Source: Leptolinea sp. UBA5203 (GTDB lineage: Bacteria; Chloroflexota; Anaerolineae; Anaerolineales; Anaerolineaceae). From it: 58,000 nucleotides of DNA. A model generated the notes under the pieces. That model had not been told where the DNA came from. It saw nothing but the letters and a program-made list of their open reading frames with translations, and did no database searches. Each line of letters begins with the position of its first letter. Position 1 is the stretch's first letter. Shown one piece after another: positions 35,833-44,598 of the stretch. Where the stretch lies: assembly GCA_002412765.1 (NCBI GenBank), contig DHVR01000048.1, forward strand, positions 22,309 through 80,308. The letters run 5' to 3'. Made by a program: the position numbers and the translations under genes.

Positions 35833-36492
35833 CTATTCGCCATCAGAATTGTCTTTTATCACACCAGCGCGCATGGCATAAATCACCGCCTGGGTTCGAC
35901 TGGCAACATTTAACTTCGCCAAAATATGACTGACATGGGAATGGACTGTCGCCGTACCGACAACCATCAATTTGGCAATCTCCTGATTCCCCAAGCCTTT
36001 GGCCATAAAATTTAATACATCCAATTCGCGCTCGGTTAACTTATCGATTAACCCTTCTTCTTCAGGCGCCTGCATTTGCTTTAACACCTGGTTCATCACC
36101 GAGGGATGCAGCCAGGCCTGACCATTTGCGACATTCGTGATGGCTTTAACCAGTTCAGGTTCACTGGCGTCTTTCATGGTGTACCCTATGGCGCCAGCAC
36201 TTAAGGCAGGGGTAACCTGATCGATATACCCTGTTCCGGCAAACATGAGGATATTAATTTCGGGAGCTTGCTTCTTAATTCTTCGGGTGGCCTCAATACC
36301 ATCCATTTCCGGCATCATTAAATTCATGATAACCACATCGGGCCGCAGTTTGAGTGCCAGTTCCACCCCTTTCTTTCCGCTGTTGGCCACCCCTGCAACT
36401 TCGATGTACTCATGGTTCTTCAGCATGGCGACCAGCCCTACCAATATTACCGGATAATCATCCACTATCAGGATTCTGATTTTCTCACTCAT
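35833..36492 (-). CDS. NarL-type response regulator with degenerate receiver
   Basis: 219 residues. The receiver domain (about 5-120) keeps the acidic pair VDDYP and Lys107 in YTMKDAS, but the phosphoacceptor Asp is Asn57 (VVIMNLMMPEMDG, codon AAT at 36322-36324). The usual Thr/Ser on the fourth strand is Ala85 (ILMFAG). The LuxR-type HTH (about 150-210) is intact: LTERELDVLNFMAKG and NQEIAKLMVVGTATVHSHVSHI. It therefore cannot be phosphorylated in the normal way, and may act constitutively or through another signal. There is no adjacent histidine kinase. It is monocistronic. Confidence 0.93.
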   Translation of the reverse strand: MSEKIRILIVDDYPVILVGLVAMLKNHEYIEVAGVANSGKKGVELALKLRPDVVIMNLMMPEMDGIEATRRIKKQAPEINILMFAGTGYIDQVTPALSAGAIGYTMKDASEPELVKAITNVANGQAWLHPSVMNQVLKQMQAPEEEGLIDKLTERELDVLNFMAKGLGNQEIAKLMVVGTATVHSHVSHILAKLNVASRTQAVIYAMRAGVIKDNSDGE

Positions 36493-36669
36493 CAGTGCTA
36501 CTCTCTCTAAACTCTATCCTATACAATTAAGGGTTTTAATAACCAGATCATTAAAATTTTACCTTATTAACAGGTTTTATGATACTAGAGAACTTCTGTA
36601 TTCCGCTTTGGAAAAATGGAATTATACTAAATTGTGATTCAAAAATATATATAAAAGGACAACTCCTCC

Positions 36670-37176
36670 ATGGCTCTCCAATTCCTGATTGACCGCTTAC
36701 AAGATAATGCCCAAGCCATTCAGAGCCTTCTGAATGCAGTATCCGAGGATCAAGCGCGCTGGAAACCAAGCGCGGATGAATGGTCCATGGTAGAGGTAAT
36801 CAATCATCTCTATGATGAAGAGCTGCTGGATTTTCCAGCGCACTTGAAAGAAGCGCTGGAAAATAAACCCTGGAGTCCCATTGATCCGATGACTTGGGTA
36901 ATAAGTAATGGCTATGCGCAAAAGGAGTGGGCAAGCTCCCTGCGGGCTTTCCTGAGTGCCCGCGAGACCTCCCTCCAATGGCTGCTAATGAAAAGTGATT
37001 CCTGGGATCTGGATAAACGAATAATCACCCCCTTCGGATCACTGTCCATCGGAGATATTTTTCATTCCTGGCTGGCGCATGACTATCTTCATTTGCGGCA
37101 ATTAATTCAGTTGCATTACCATTATGCGGTGATGCAAGCTGAACCCTATCAAGTTCGTTATGCCGGGGAATGGTAA
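36670..37176 (+). CDS. DinB-like (YfiT/DUF664-type) putative metal-binding protein
   Basis: 168 residues. A four-helix-bundle protein of the DinB superfamily. The N-terminal helix has LQDNAQAIQSLLNAV, followed by the family signature DEWSMVEVINHLYDEE with His46, and the third region SWLAHDYLHLRQL with His137 and His141. These three His form the usual divalent-metal site. Family members include thiol S-transferases using bacillithiol or mycothiol, and many uncharacterised stress proteins. AAGGA lies upstream of the ATG. It is divergent from the degenerate response regulator. Confidence 0.9.
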   Translation: MALQFLIDRLQDNAQAIQSLLNAVSEDQARWKPSADEWSMVEVINHLYDEELLDFPAHLKEALENKPWSPIDPMTWVISNGYAQKEWASSLRAFLSARETSLQWLLMKSDSWDLDKRIITPFGSLSIGDIFHSWLAHDYLHLRQLIQLHYHYAVMQAEPYQVRYAGEW

Positions 37177-37691
37177 ACACAAGGCTTCGGCCAAATCAGA
37201 CTCTCCGGTGGGCTAAAGCACTCGTATAATCTTTGTATCGAATTCCTTTTATTGAATGCTTTACCCTAACCTTTAGTGGAAACTAATTCCAATCATTGAT
37301 AACCTTACAATCATGGTTCCCGAGTCTGTCGAGTGGTGAAATCACGCACCTAAGAGTTGGCAAACCCGGCATAGGGCTTCGACAAGCTCAGCCAACGGAG
37401 AAAACCTCGTGCCCTGAGCTTGCCGAAGGAGCCAGCCCTGAGCTTGCCGAAGGAGCCAGCCCTGAGCTTGTCGAAGGAGCCAGCCCTGAGCTTGTCGAAG
37501 GGTGAAATCAACCACCTATGATTTGGCAATCACACACTTATGATTTGCAACCAAAAAAACCAAACATGATCAAGGAATTTTGTAGCATTATTCTCATTCC
37601 AGATTCTCTTCAATTTTTAAAATACTCAAAACCAATAAACCACATAACAATCTATCGAGAACGAATAAAAGTTCTATACCAATTTGAGTAA
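37177..37691. other. convergent gap with a diverged palindrome and a 24-bp tandem repeat
   Basis: No gene. 37213-37267 is a decayed copy of the AAGCATTCG family (GGGCTAAAGCACTCG, then TTGAATGCTTTACCC). 37375-37500 holds CTTCGACAAGCTCAG-type repeat sequence, including the tandem block listed separately. The remainder is A/T-rich. Confidence 0.6.
37410..37503 (+). repeat. 24-bp tandem repeat of the CTTCGACAAGCTCAGGGC family
   Basis: The block CCCTGAGCTTGYCGAAGGAG recurs four times at 24-bp spacing (37412, 37436, 37460, 37484). The period is a multiple of three, so the frame stays open through it. Related sequence occurs at 57181-57270. The spacing is too short and the unit too self-similar for a CRISPR array. 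Confidence 0.85.
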
Positions 37692-37730
37692 AAAATCAGG
37701 CCATCCGGTTAATCCGGATAGCCTGATTTT
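37692..37730 (-). terminator. terminator of the chemoreceptor gene
   Basis: AAAATCAGGC-CATCCGG, TTAA, then TCCGGAT-AGCCTGATTTT makes a long stem with one bulge, followed by a T-rich tract on the minus strand, 20 bp after the stop codon. Confidence 0.85.
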
Positions 37731-37749
37731 CTTTTTCTAAAGCTGTCAA

Positions 37750-39876
37750 TCAGAGACTGATTTCGCCATTTCCTTCTTCGATTTCATTCCCCATCCCTTC
37801 TGGGTCAACCTCTTCCGTTTTGACCAATTTAAATTTCGCCACCAAATCGATCAGGGTTGCAGCCATGTCTGAGAGGGTATGCGCAGACACAGAGACTTCC
37901 GCCACTTGCGCATTCATCTCCTCCGTGGAAGCGGATACTTCTTCCACGGCTGCACTGTTCTCTTCACTGATGCTGGCGATGGATTCAATCGCATTGGTCA
38001 TCTCTGCGGAACCGGCCGCCATTTGTTCGGTAGCGGCGGTATTCTCTTCAACCACCGAGGAGACGGTATCAATGGCTTCAATCAGCTCACCGGCAAAAAC
38101 ATCCATCTGATTGGCGGCTTTGGTCGCTTCTTGTGTTTGCAGACGCACACCATCCGCGGCGCGCATAATGGCACCCAAAGCAGATCCGGCTTCATTGGCC
38201 TGGCCCACACCTTTATTAACTTCATTGACACTGGCATCCATGGCTTTCATGGCCTCGGCCACCGTCACCTGGATTTCTTTGATCAAAGCGCCGATTTCCT
38301 TTGTAGAAGCGCTGGAACGTTCAGCCAATTTACGAACCTCATCCGCAACCACAGCAAATCCCTTGCCGTGTTCCCCTGCCCGTGCAGCTTCAATGGCCGC
38401 ATTCAAAGCCAGCAGGTTCGTTTGGGATGCAATTTCTTCAATCGTCTCCAGGATAATACTGATTTTCTCAGAACTGGAGCCCATCTGATGTACTTTTTGT
38501 CCGGAGTAGGCTACTTTCTCACGGATGGCTTCCATGCCGCGTACCGTCTCTTCAACGGTTTTTGTTCCTGCCGCAGCCGCATCCGTAGTAACCCCGGATT
38601 CCTTGGCCACTTCTTCAATATTCGTCATAACCTGTTCAACCACCATACTCAGTTTGCCCATAATATCTGAGGCTTTTCCAACCGCAACGGCCTGTTCCTG
38701 AGCGCCGGAGGCAACGCCGTCAATGGCACGGGCAGATTGCTCCACAATGGTGGCTGTACGGTAAACACTCTCGGATTGTTGCGAGGTGCCAATGGCAACC
38801 TGTTGAATGGTGGTGGAAATTTGTGCAACCGCCAGACCCGTTTGAGTTGAAACTTCGGCCAGTTGCTTGGAAGCTTCGGTCAGATCTTGTCCACTTTCCA
38901 AGATTTGTCCAATGGTGTTTTGGAACCCGGAGACCATCTTCAGAAAGGCGTTCCCCAACTCATCTTTTTCAGATTTGGGTACGACTGTTACGGTCAGATC
39001 ATTATCTGCCAGGGAGGAAGCGATTTGCCCCATTTCCTGCTGATAATTGACCATACCGTCAAAGGCTTTCCCAATCATGCCAATTTCATCTTTGCGATGC
39101 AATACTTTCCGTTTATCGGTGATATCCATATCACGCAGCATATCACCAACGGCCAGCATATTGGCTGATTTAACCACAATGGCCAGAGGTACGGTAATAC
39201 CGCGGGAGATGAAAATTCCCAATCCGCCGGCAACAACGATACTTAACAAACCCAGGATGATGAGCAGAAGAACTGTACGATTGAAAGTTGCATCACTATC
39301 CACTTTAATTTGATTCGCGTTGCGGCCATTGATCAGGACAATCTCCTGCATTGCGGCACTCACGACAATGAGTGAATTTGCAGTTTTCCCGCCGTCTGCT
39401 ATATCAATCCGGGCAGCAGCCCCCTGACCGGAATCAATATCCGCAATAGACTGATCCGAGATGGCGATAAATTTTTTCCAGGCTTCGTCAAAGATCCTCA
39501 GAGCTGCTTTCTCTTCTTCGCTCTGCAAAGTCTCCCGTACCAGATTGATGTTTTCCTCTACCAGAATTTTCTTGGCAGCTAATAATTCTTTGGTGTTTTT
39601 ACGCTGTTCGGGAATTAAAACGTATTTGTATAGATTCGCCTTGATATCGTATAAAGCCGAGGACGCCGTGCCAACATATTGAATAGGCAGCGTTCGGTTA
39701 AAATACAATTCAGTTGTGCCGGCATTAATGGTTCTCAAACTGAAATAACTGTATACAGCTACAACCAAAATAATGGCTGCCACGATCATGAAACTGCCGA
39801 TCAGTTTTACTTCAGTTTTGATGTCATGGACGCGATTTGTGATTTTTTTCTTAACATGTATGGAGTTTGCCTTCAT
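37750..39876 (-). CDS. methyl-accepting chemotaxis protein
   Basis: 708 residues. Transmembrane helices at about 28-46 and 201-224 enclose a periplasmic four-helix-bundle (4HB_MCP) domain. A HAMP domain follows (about 225-290), with a second HAMP-like segment to about 345. The cytoplasmic signalling domain has the hairpin tip IEEIASQTNLLALNAAIEAA and RAGEHGKGFAVVADEVRKLA. The Glu/Gln-rich heptads around it provide methylation sites. There is no C-terminal CheR/CheB pentapeptide. No other chemotaxis gene lies in the window. It is probably a transmembrane receptor for a small solute, with unknown ligand. Confidence 0.95.
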   Translation of the reverse strand: MKANSIHVKKKITNRVHDIKTEVKLIGSFMIVAAIILVVAVYSYFSLRTINAGTTELYFNRTLPIQYVGTASSALYDIKANLYKYVLIPEQRKNTKELLAAKKILVEENINLVRETLQSEEEKAALRIFDEAWKKFIAISDQSIADIDSGQGAAARIDIADGGKTANSLIVVSAAMQEIVLINGRNANQIKVDSDATFNRTVLLLIILGLLSIVVAGGLGIFISRGITVPLAIVVKSANMLAVGDMLRDMDITDKRKVLHRKDEIGMIGKAFDGMVNYQQEMGQIASSLADNDLTVTVVPKSEKDELGNAFLKMVSGFQNTIGQILESGQDLTEASKQLAEVSTQTGLAVAQISTTIQQVAIGTSQQSESVYRTATIVEQSARAIDGVASGAQEQAVAVGKASDIMGKLSMVVEQVMTNIEEVAKESGVTTDAAAAGTKTVEETVRGMEAIREKVAYSGQKVHQMGSSSEKISIILETIEEIASQTNLLALNAAIEAARAGEHGKGFAVVADEVRKLAERSSASTKEIGALIKEIQVTVAEAMKAMDASVNEVNKGVGQANEAGSALGAIMRAADGVRLQTQEATKAANQMDVFAGELIEAIDTVSSVVEENTAATEQMAAGSAEMTNAIESIASISEENSAAVEEVSASTEEMNAQVAEVSVSAHTLSDMAATLIDLVAKFKLVKTEEVDPEGMGNEIEEGNGEISL

Positions 39877-40117
39877 GGAATCTGAACCCTTTTTATGAAG
39901 AAGTTACCAAGATGGTTGGATCGGTATCATGGAGCTAGTTTACAATTCATTGTTCCCCATTTCAGCCGTGTCAGTTTTGATACATGATTATTATAAAGAG
40001 GGATCTAATGGTACGGTGTTAATTCCTTATGAATTAAGTTTTCGTAAATGACAGGATGGGGCAGTTCGTAGGTGGGTACCCATCCAACTACTGTCTATGA
40101 TTTGCAAAACCTGCTGG
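39877..40117. other. upstream region of the chemoreceptor gene
   Basis: About 240 bp, A/T-rich near the gene. I saw no gene and no unambiguous promoter. It merges into the 264-bp repeat array. Confidence 0.4.
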
Positions 40118-40925
40118 TCATAATCCGTAGGGACTACGCGTTCGCACAATCTTTGGATAGAATTCTCGTCATCGAATGCTTTGCCCTCAACATCGAATAG
40201 AATTGCAAACTATAAACGGCAACCCTGTCCGGCGAAGGGCAAAGCATTTCAACAACCCCGAAATTTCCTGGCCGTTTTATGAAATGCTTGGCCCCTACAT
40301 TTTCTTTTTTTGCCAAACGGAATTCCAAAATGCGAGGTACAACCCCGTCCGATGATGCCAGACATGGAACCGAAATATGACACCCAATCCGTAGGGGCCA
40401 AGCATTCGAATGATCTTTGGATGGAATTCTCGTCATCGAATGCTTTGCCCTCAACATCGAATAAAATTGCATAATATAAACGGCAACCCCGTCCGACGAA
40501 GGGCCAAGCATTTCAACAACCCCGTAATTTCCTGGCTGTTTTATGAAATGCTTGGCCCCTACATTTTCTTTTTTTGCCAAACGGAATTCCAAAATGCGAG
40601 GTAAAACCCCATCCGATGATGCCAGACATGGAACCGAAATATGACACCCAATCCGTAGGGGCCAAGCATTCGTATGATCTTTGGATGGAATTCCCGTCAT
40701 CGAATGCTTTGCCCTCAACATCGAATAGAATTGCAAAATATAAACGGCAACCCCGTCTGGCGAAGGGCAAAGCATTTCAACAACCCCGTAATTTCCTGGC
40801 TGTTTTATAAAATGCTTGGCCCCTACATTTTCTTTTTTTTGCCAAACGGAATTCCAAAATGCGAGGTACAACCCCGTCCGATGATGCCAGACATGGAACC
40901 GAAATATGACACCCAATCCGTAGGG
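40118..40925 (-). repeat. 264-bp tandem repeat, about three copies, open in frame
   Basis: The block AAATGCTTGGCCCCTACATT occurs at 40282, 40546 and 40810, an exact 264-bp period (88 codons). Each unit holds two inverted-repeat modules: GGGGCCAAGCATTCG ... CGAATGCTTTGCCC, and GGGCAAAGCATTTCA ... TGAAATGCTTGGCCCC. The period is divisible by three, so a 260-codon frame stays open on the minus strand, and other frames stay open for shorter stretches. Related modules recur at 20.15, 37.2 and 57.4-58.0 kb. It is treated as a repeat, not a gene. Confidence 0.9.
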
Positions 40926-40944
40926 TAGGTGCCATAAATGAACA

Positions 40945-40969
40945 GTCCCGGCCTGTAACAGACCGGGAC
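40945..40969 (-). terminator. terminator of the TPM/LemA operon
   Basis: GTCCCGG (40945-40951) and CCGGGAC (40963-40969) form a 7-bp GC-rich stem, 30 bp after the minus-strand LemA-like stop codon. Only a weak T-tract follows. Confidence 0.65.
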
Positions 40970-40999
40970 ATGTTTATTAAAGAGACAACGAAACTAAAC

Positions 41000-41698
41000 T
41001 CAAGGAGTGGCGAGCGGATTTTGAACGGGCTGTCCGGCACTGCCGCCTTGATAATAGGGGAAAGCCTCGGGCAATTCAAATCCAAAATAGTCGGATACTC
41101 TGGATACGATCTCGCCCTTGATTTGGGATCGGCGGGTATTGTAAGTTTTCACGGCGTCGTTCCAATCGGTACCCGCTAATTGCACGGTATTCATGGCCTC
41201 ATCAATCGTATCGCCCAAGGCAATGGTCACTTCCGCATCCGGCACAGGTGGCGGTGCCTGGGTGATAGCGTTGACATACAAGGAGAATCCTTGAGCCAAC
41301 CCATCAGGCAAAGCGCCGTTTTTCTGCAATTCAGCCAGATTCAATTTGCTGGTATCAATGGGGTTGCCATTTGCGTCCTTGTAGCTTTCCAGCAAAGTTG
41401 CCATGGCTTCTTCCTGGCTGCGGAAATTGCCGGTCCAAACTTCCCCGCTGGTGGCTACCGCTTCGTAATACTGGGAAGTAATCTGGCTTTTGGCCTGGAT
41501 TTTGGCATATTGGGTATCGGTGACCAATTGGAAATTCGAGGCCGCTGACTGTACATTTTGTACCAGCCCGATCAGCTCGTCATATTCATCCGTACCACTT
41601 TTCACCAGGTTGGTAACTGCACAGGCACTGGTCAAGATCAGGGTAGTCAGTAAAATTATACTTATCAGGTAACGAGATCCATTTTTTGTCATTTTCAT
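41000..41698 (-). CDS. LemA-family lipoprotein
   Basis: 232 residues. Lipobox LTSAC with Cys26 replaces the N-terminal transmembrane helix common in LemA. The long helical body matches LemA in its opening (YDELIGLVQNVQSAASNFQ) and near the end (DWNDAVKTYNTRRSQI, then FGFELPEAFPYYQGG). The RR-D-L-PN motif of typical LemA proteins is weakened to QLVTDTQYAKIQ, so it is a divergent member. It follows the TPM-domain gene by 24 bp. LemA plus TPM pairs are common; their function is still unclear, with proposed roles in membrane protein quality control or stress. Confidence 0.85.
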   Translation of the reverse strand: MKMTKNGSRYLISIILLTTLILTSACAVTNLVKSGTDEYDELIGLVQNVQSAASNFQLVTDTQYAKIQAKSQITSQYYEAVATSGEVWTGNFRSQEEAMATLLESYKDANGNPIDTSKLNLAELQKNGALPDGLAQGFSLYVNAITQAPPPVPDAEVTIALGDTIDEAMNTVQLAGTDWNDAVKTYNTRRSQIKGEIVSRVSDYFGFELPEAFPYYQGGSAGQPVQNPLATP

Positions 41699-41722
41699 TC
41701 TTCCTCTTCTCTTATTCTAAAC

Positions 41723-42667
41723 TTAATTTCCACGATTGGATCGGCCGCTTCCACCGCCGCCCCGGGTGGGTAAATGGGGACGAAAACCACCGGATGATCC
41801 GCCGGATGGCCTGGACCATCCTGAAAAACCGCCGCCGGAAGGACGGAATCCGCCACCGCCGCTGCTCCACCCGCCACCGCTTCCCCAGCCTCTACCTCCC
41901 CCGCGGAAGAGACTGCGAACAATCATCAAAAAGACAATCAGCACGATGATGCTGATGCAACACAAACACATCAGCGAGGCGATGGATAAGTCAGCCAGCG
42001 CGGGCAGGGTGATTTCCGTCGGCTGCTCTGCTGGTTGAGGGTTCTCAGCCGCCTGATTGCTCACTGCCAGCAACGGAGGATATTGTTCCCTGGCATAGCT
42101 GGCATAGGCATTGGCCATGGCCAATACCGCATCATCCATGCTGCCCGTTTCGTCATAGGTGTCTTCTGCCAGTCGGTTAATTTCAGTTAGGCTATGCGCA
42201 GTTAATGCCGGCAGACCCAGCCCAACCCCGTAATGGACATCGATCTTATTGTTCTCAACGACGATAAGAAAGGTAAAGCCATTATCCTTGCGTTCTCCGC
42301 TGGTCAGCCCGAGCTGCATGTAGCGCAAAAAATGCACCGCGCAATTTACCCGGTTGCCCACCTGATTCGCCGGTTTAAATAAGATCATGGTTTGAACCAC
42401 ACTTTCTGCGTTTAGTTGATCGAAGATGACATCCAACTCGTCTATGGTGGCCGGTGATAAATAAGCTTCCCCATCCACCGTCCAGTGATATTGCTGCAAG
42501 GGATAGCTGAAGCCGTACTGATCGGCTTCCGAGCCCTCGCCGCACAGGGTGTTTAATAAACTGGCATAAGGCAGCTCTGCTCGGACAGGCTGCTTGATGT
42601 TTGGATATGTGAAAGCCACGAGAAATACCGCTATCAGTGAAACTCCGGCTCCAAGGATTTTTTTCAT
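41723..42667 (-). CDS. TPM-domain membrane protein (YgcG-like) with Gly-rich tail
   Basis: 314 residues from the ATG at 42667, chosen because GAGGAG lies directly before it; an in-frame TTG at 42691 is unlikely. The N-terminal signal or anchor helix (about 3-20) is followed by a TPM domain (about 40-190), with DELDVIFDQLNAE and DNGFTFLIVVENNKIDVHYGVG visible. A transmembrane helix lies at about 220-245. The C-terminal 65 residues are Gly/Ser/Arg-rich (GGGWSSGGGGFRPSGGG), a common tail for this family. It is the first gene of the TPM/LemA operon. TPM domains have been reported as phosphatases in plants; activity here is unproven. Confidence 0.9.
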   Translation of the reverse strand: MKKILGAGVSLIAVFLVAFTYPNIKQPVRAELPYASLLNTLCGEGSEADQYGFSYPLQQYHWTVDGEAYLSPATIDELDVIFDQLNAESVVQTMILFKPANQVGNRVNCAVHFLRYMQLGLTSGERKDNGFTFLIVVENNKIDVHYGVGLGLPALTAHSLTEINRLAEDTYDETGSMDDAVLAMANAYASYAREQYPPLLAVSNQAAENPQPAEQPTEITLPALADLSIASLMCLCCISIIVLIVFLMIVRSLFRGGGRGWGSGGGWSSGGGGFRPSGGGFSGWSRPSGGSSGGFRPHLPTRGGGGSGRSNRGN

Positions 42668-42800
42668 TTTCTCCTCGATAATTCTGTACAAATAACGATT
42701 TCTTTAGAATTGCATAGTAGTATTGTGATCCATATGATTAAGTGTACAACGCCTGTTATACATTTACCAATTTATATACGAATTATACCGACAGAAGTTG

Positions 42801-43772
42801 CTACACAGCAGATCCAGCTCTCCTATAGATCAGACAGATTTGTTCAGCGAAATCAGCCAGACAGGTGCGCAAGATTTCCGGCTCCAACACCTCAATAGCC
42901 GCGCCCAACCCAAGCAACTGATAGCGTGCATGCTCCAAGGATGGAAAGGTGATTTTGGTTTCCACCCAATCAGGCGTCTGAATTTCATAATAGGATTCAC
43001 TATCCAACATGGATGACGAGCCAAATACCTGGTTGAATAATAAAATCGCATTTTTCGCCACCCTTAACCGCACCCCATAGGAACTGCGTTCCACAGATTG
43101 TTTCTGGCACCATGCATGCCAAAAATCGAGCAACTTAAAATCTTTAGGATTCTGGCTGGCTTCATCAACCAGTTTAAGATCAATAATGGAGCCGATTTCA
43201 TGCACACTGATTTTTTCGCCAATCCGCCAAACGACATACCACACAAACTGCTTGGCCACCAAACCCAGCACATCCACACACGACTCGTTGACCCTATCCC
43301 GAATATAACGATAGCGCACCCATACTTTCTTTTCCTGGTTATATGCAGTAAGCAGGGTTTGCAGATGGGTTTGTGGATCCCCAGGGGTTTGCCAGCTATT
43401 TGGGTCAAAATAAACCCCTTTGAGTGAAAGGTCTGTTTTATCTTCCTGAAAAACATTCAACTTAAACAAAGCTGATTTCAAACTAGCAGCCAAACCCAGA
43501 GCTTCAAAGGGCTGCGGGACAGAGATTAACGCCAGCGCACGTAGTTCATCTGGATTTAAGTCAACTAAATCAGTCTGGAAATCATCCAGGATGCCAATCC
43601 CCCCGCCCGGGCCTTTTTCGGTATACACCGGAATTCCCGCTACATTCATGGCGATGATATCCCGGTAGATGGTACGCTGCGAAACCTCCAGCTCGGATGC
43701 CAGTTCTCTGGCTGTGATTTTTTTCTTGCGCTTTAAGTGTAACAATATGGCCAACAGCCGATCCGCTCTCAT
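42801..43772 (-). CDS. WYL-domain HTH transcriptional regulator (YafY-like)
   Basis: 323 residues from the ATG at 43772 (AGAGG upstream); a GTG two codons earlier is possible. An HTH_11/DeoR-type winged helix fills residues 1-60 (RADRLLAILLHLKRKKKITA, then SQRTIYRDIIAM). The WYL region follows (about 130-215); its W-Y-L signature is relaxed, with KVWVRYRYIRD and FVWYVVWRIG as the matching strands. A WCX-like C-terminal domain follows. WYL regulators bind a small ligand or nucleic acid. The gene is divergent from the GyrI-like gene across a 99-bp region with a perfect palindrome, so it probably controls both. Confidence 0.93.
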   Translation of the reverse strand: MRADRLLAILLHLKRKKKITARELASELEVSQRTIYRDIIAMNVAGIPVYTEKGPGGGIGILDDFQTDLVDLNPDELRALALISVPQPFEALGLAASLKSALFKLNVFQEDKTDLSLKGVYFDPNSWQTPGDPQTHLQTLLTAYNQEKKVWVRYRYIRDRVNESCVDVLGLVAKQFVWYVVWRIGEKISVHEIGSIIDLKLVDEASQNPKDFKLLDFWHAWCQKQSVERSSYGVRLRVAKNAILLFNQVFGSSSMLDSESYYEIQTPDWVETKITFPSLEHARYQLLGLGAAIEVLEPEILRTCLADFAEQICLIYRRAGSAV

Positions 43773-43798
43773 TAACACCTCTCAGAGAATATGATATA

Positions 43799-43813
43799 TG
43801 ACATAAGATGTCA
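43799..43813. promoter_or_regulatory. perfect palindromic operator in the WYL/GyrI divergent region
   Basis: TGACAT-AAG-ATGTCA, 6-bp arms with a 3-bp centre. On the plus strand a TATACT (43826-43831) puts this palindrome over the -35 region of the GyrI-like gene; it is 26 bp before the WYL gene start on the other strand. The position suits binding by the WYL regulator. Confidence 0.65.
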
Positions 43814-43871
43814 GTTATTCAAGTATATACTGAATGGAGAAAATATATTTATCTTCAGTGGAGAATAGTAA

Positions 43872-44336
43872 ATGAAAGATAATAAAGTTCGTTTGGTCGC
43901 TCTTCCTTCGTTTCGGGTAGCCTGTTTTTCAGGGTTTGGCCCAAGCCCGGAGATGGCAGCCTGGGAAAAATTGACCCTATGGGGTACCCAAAATGGATTG
44001 CTGCCGCTTCAGCCAGGAACGCGGATTTTCGGTTTCAATGATCCCGATCCTTCCCCAGGCAGCCCGAATTATGGTTATACTTTCTGGATAACCCTGGATG
44101 CAGCGCAGGTTTACCAAGATGCACAAATTATGACGTACCCCGGCGGAGAATATGCTGTCATGGCCTGCCCGGGTGTGGAAGAGATTGTTGAACTGTGGAA
44201 ACGCCTCAATCAATGGATTGAGCAAAGCTCCTATGTTTATGGGCCTTATCAATGGCTGGAAGAAGTCTTCTTGAAAGACGGCAATCCTGAAATCTTTGAC
44301 CATTTCGACCTGTACATGCCCATACAAAAAGCATAA
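43872..44336 (+). CDS. GyrI-like small-molecule-binding protein
   Basis: 154 residues forming one AraC-effector-binding/GyrI-like (SHS2) domain. Visible features are the opening strand VRLVALPSFRVACFSGFG, the FGFNDPDPSPGSPNYGY loop, YPGGEYAVMAC, and the acidic WLEEVFLKDGNP helix end. There is no HTH, so it is a stand-alone ligand-binding protein; such proteins can hydrolyse or sequester xenobiotics. GGAGA precedes the ATG. It is divergent from the WYL regulator, a common pairing, and is its likely target. Confidence 0.88.
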   Translation: MKDNKVRLVALPSFRVACFSGFGPSPEMAAWEKLTLWGTQNGLLPLQPGTRIFGFNDPDPSPGSPNYGYTFWITLDAAQVYQDAQIMTYPGGEYAVMACPGVEEIVELWKRLNQWIEQSSYVYGPYQWLEEVFLKDGNPEIFDHFDLYMPIQKA

Positions 44337-44561
44337 CAGGGAGTCAAATCAAACGAATCGATTATAGGATATACGTCCTGTGATCGATTTTTGGTTTCAC
44401 CCAAGAGGCCGCCACCCTGGCAACGCCCTTTACTCTCAGCCATCATAGATCAGTATTTTCGCAAAATACATCAATGCGCCCTATTGTTCACCATCCCCAA
44501 TCCCTCCTTTATTCCATCCATCGATATCTTTCACAATAATGTCTTTTTACTATATTGCCTA

Positions 44562-44598
44562 TTGACATTACTGTATTATACACAGTATAATAACAGCA
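44562..44598 (+). promoter_or_regulatory. consensus promoter with palindromic operator; leaderless start
   Basis: TTGACA (44562-44567), 18 bp, TATAAT (44586-44591): both hexamers perfect. Only six bases separate the -10 from the ATG at 44598, so the transcript should begin at or next to the start codon. Between the hexamers lies TACTGT-N7-ACAGTA (44569-44587), which a PadR dimer could cover. No Shine-Dalgarno is present. Confidence 0.75.

Noticed and set aside
37410..37503. CRISPR-like array
   Set aside because: The 24-bp units follow one another directly with no unique spacers, and no cas gene is present.
40134..40916. 260-codon minus-strand open frame that could be called a repeat protein
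   Set aside because: It coincides with the 264-bp tandem repeat; other frames are also open, no ribosome site precedes it, and the same modules elsewhere do not keep this frame.
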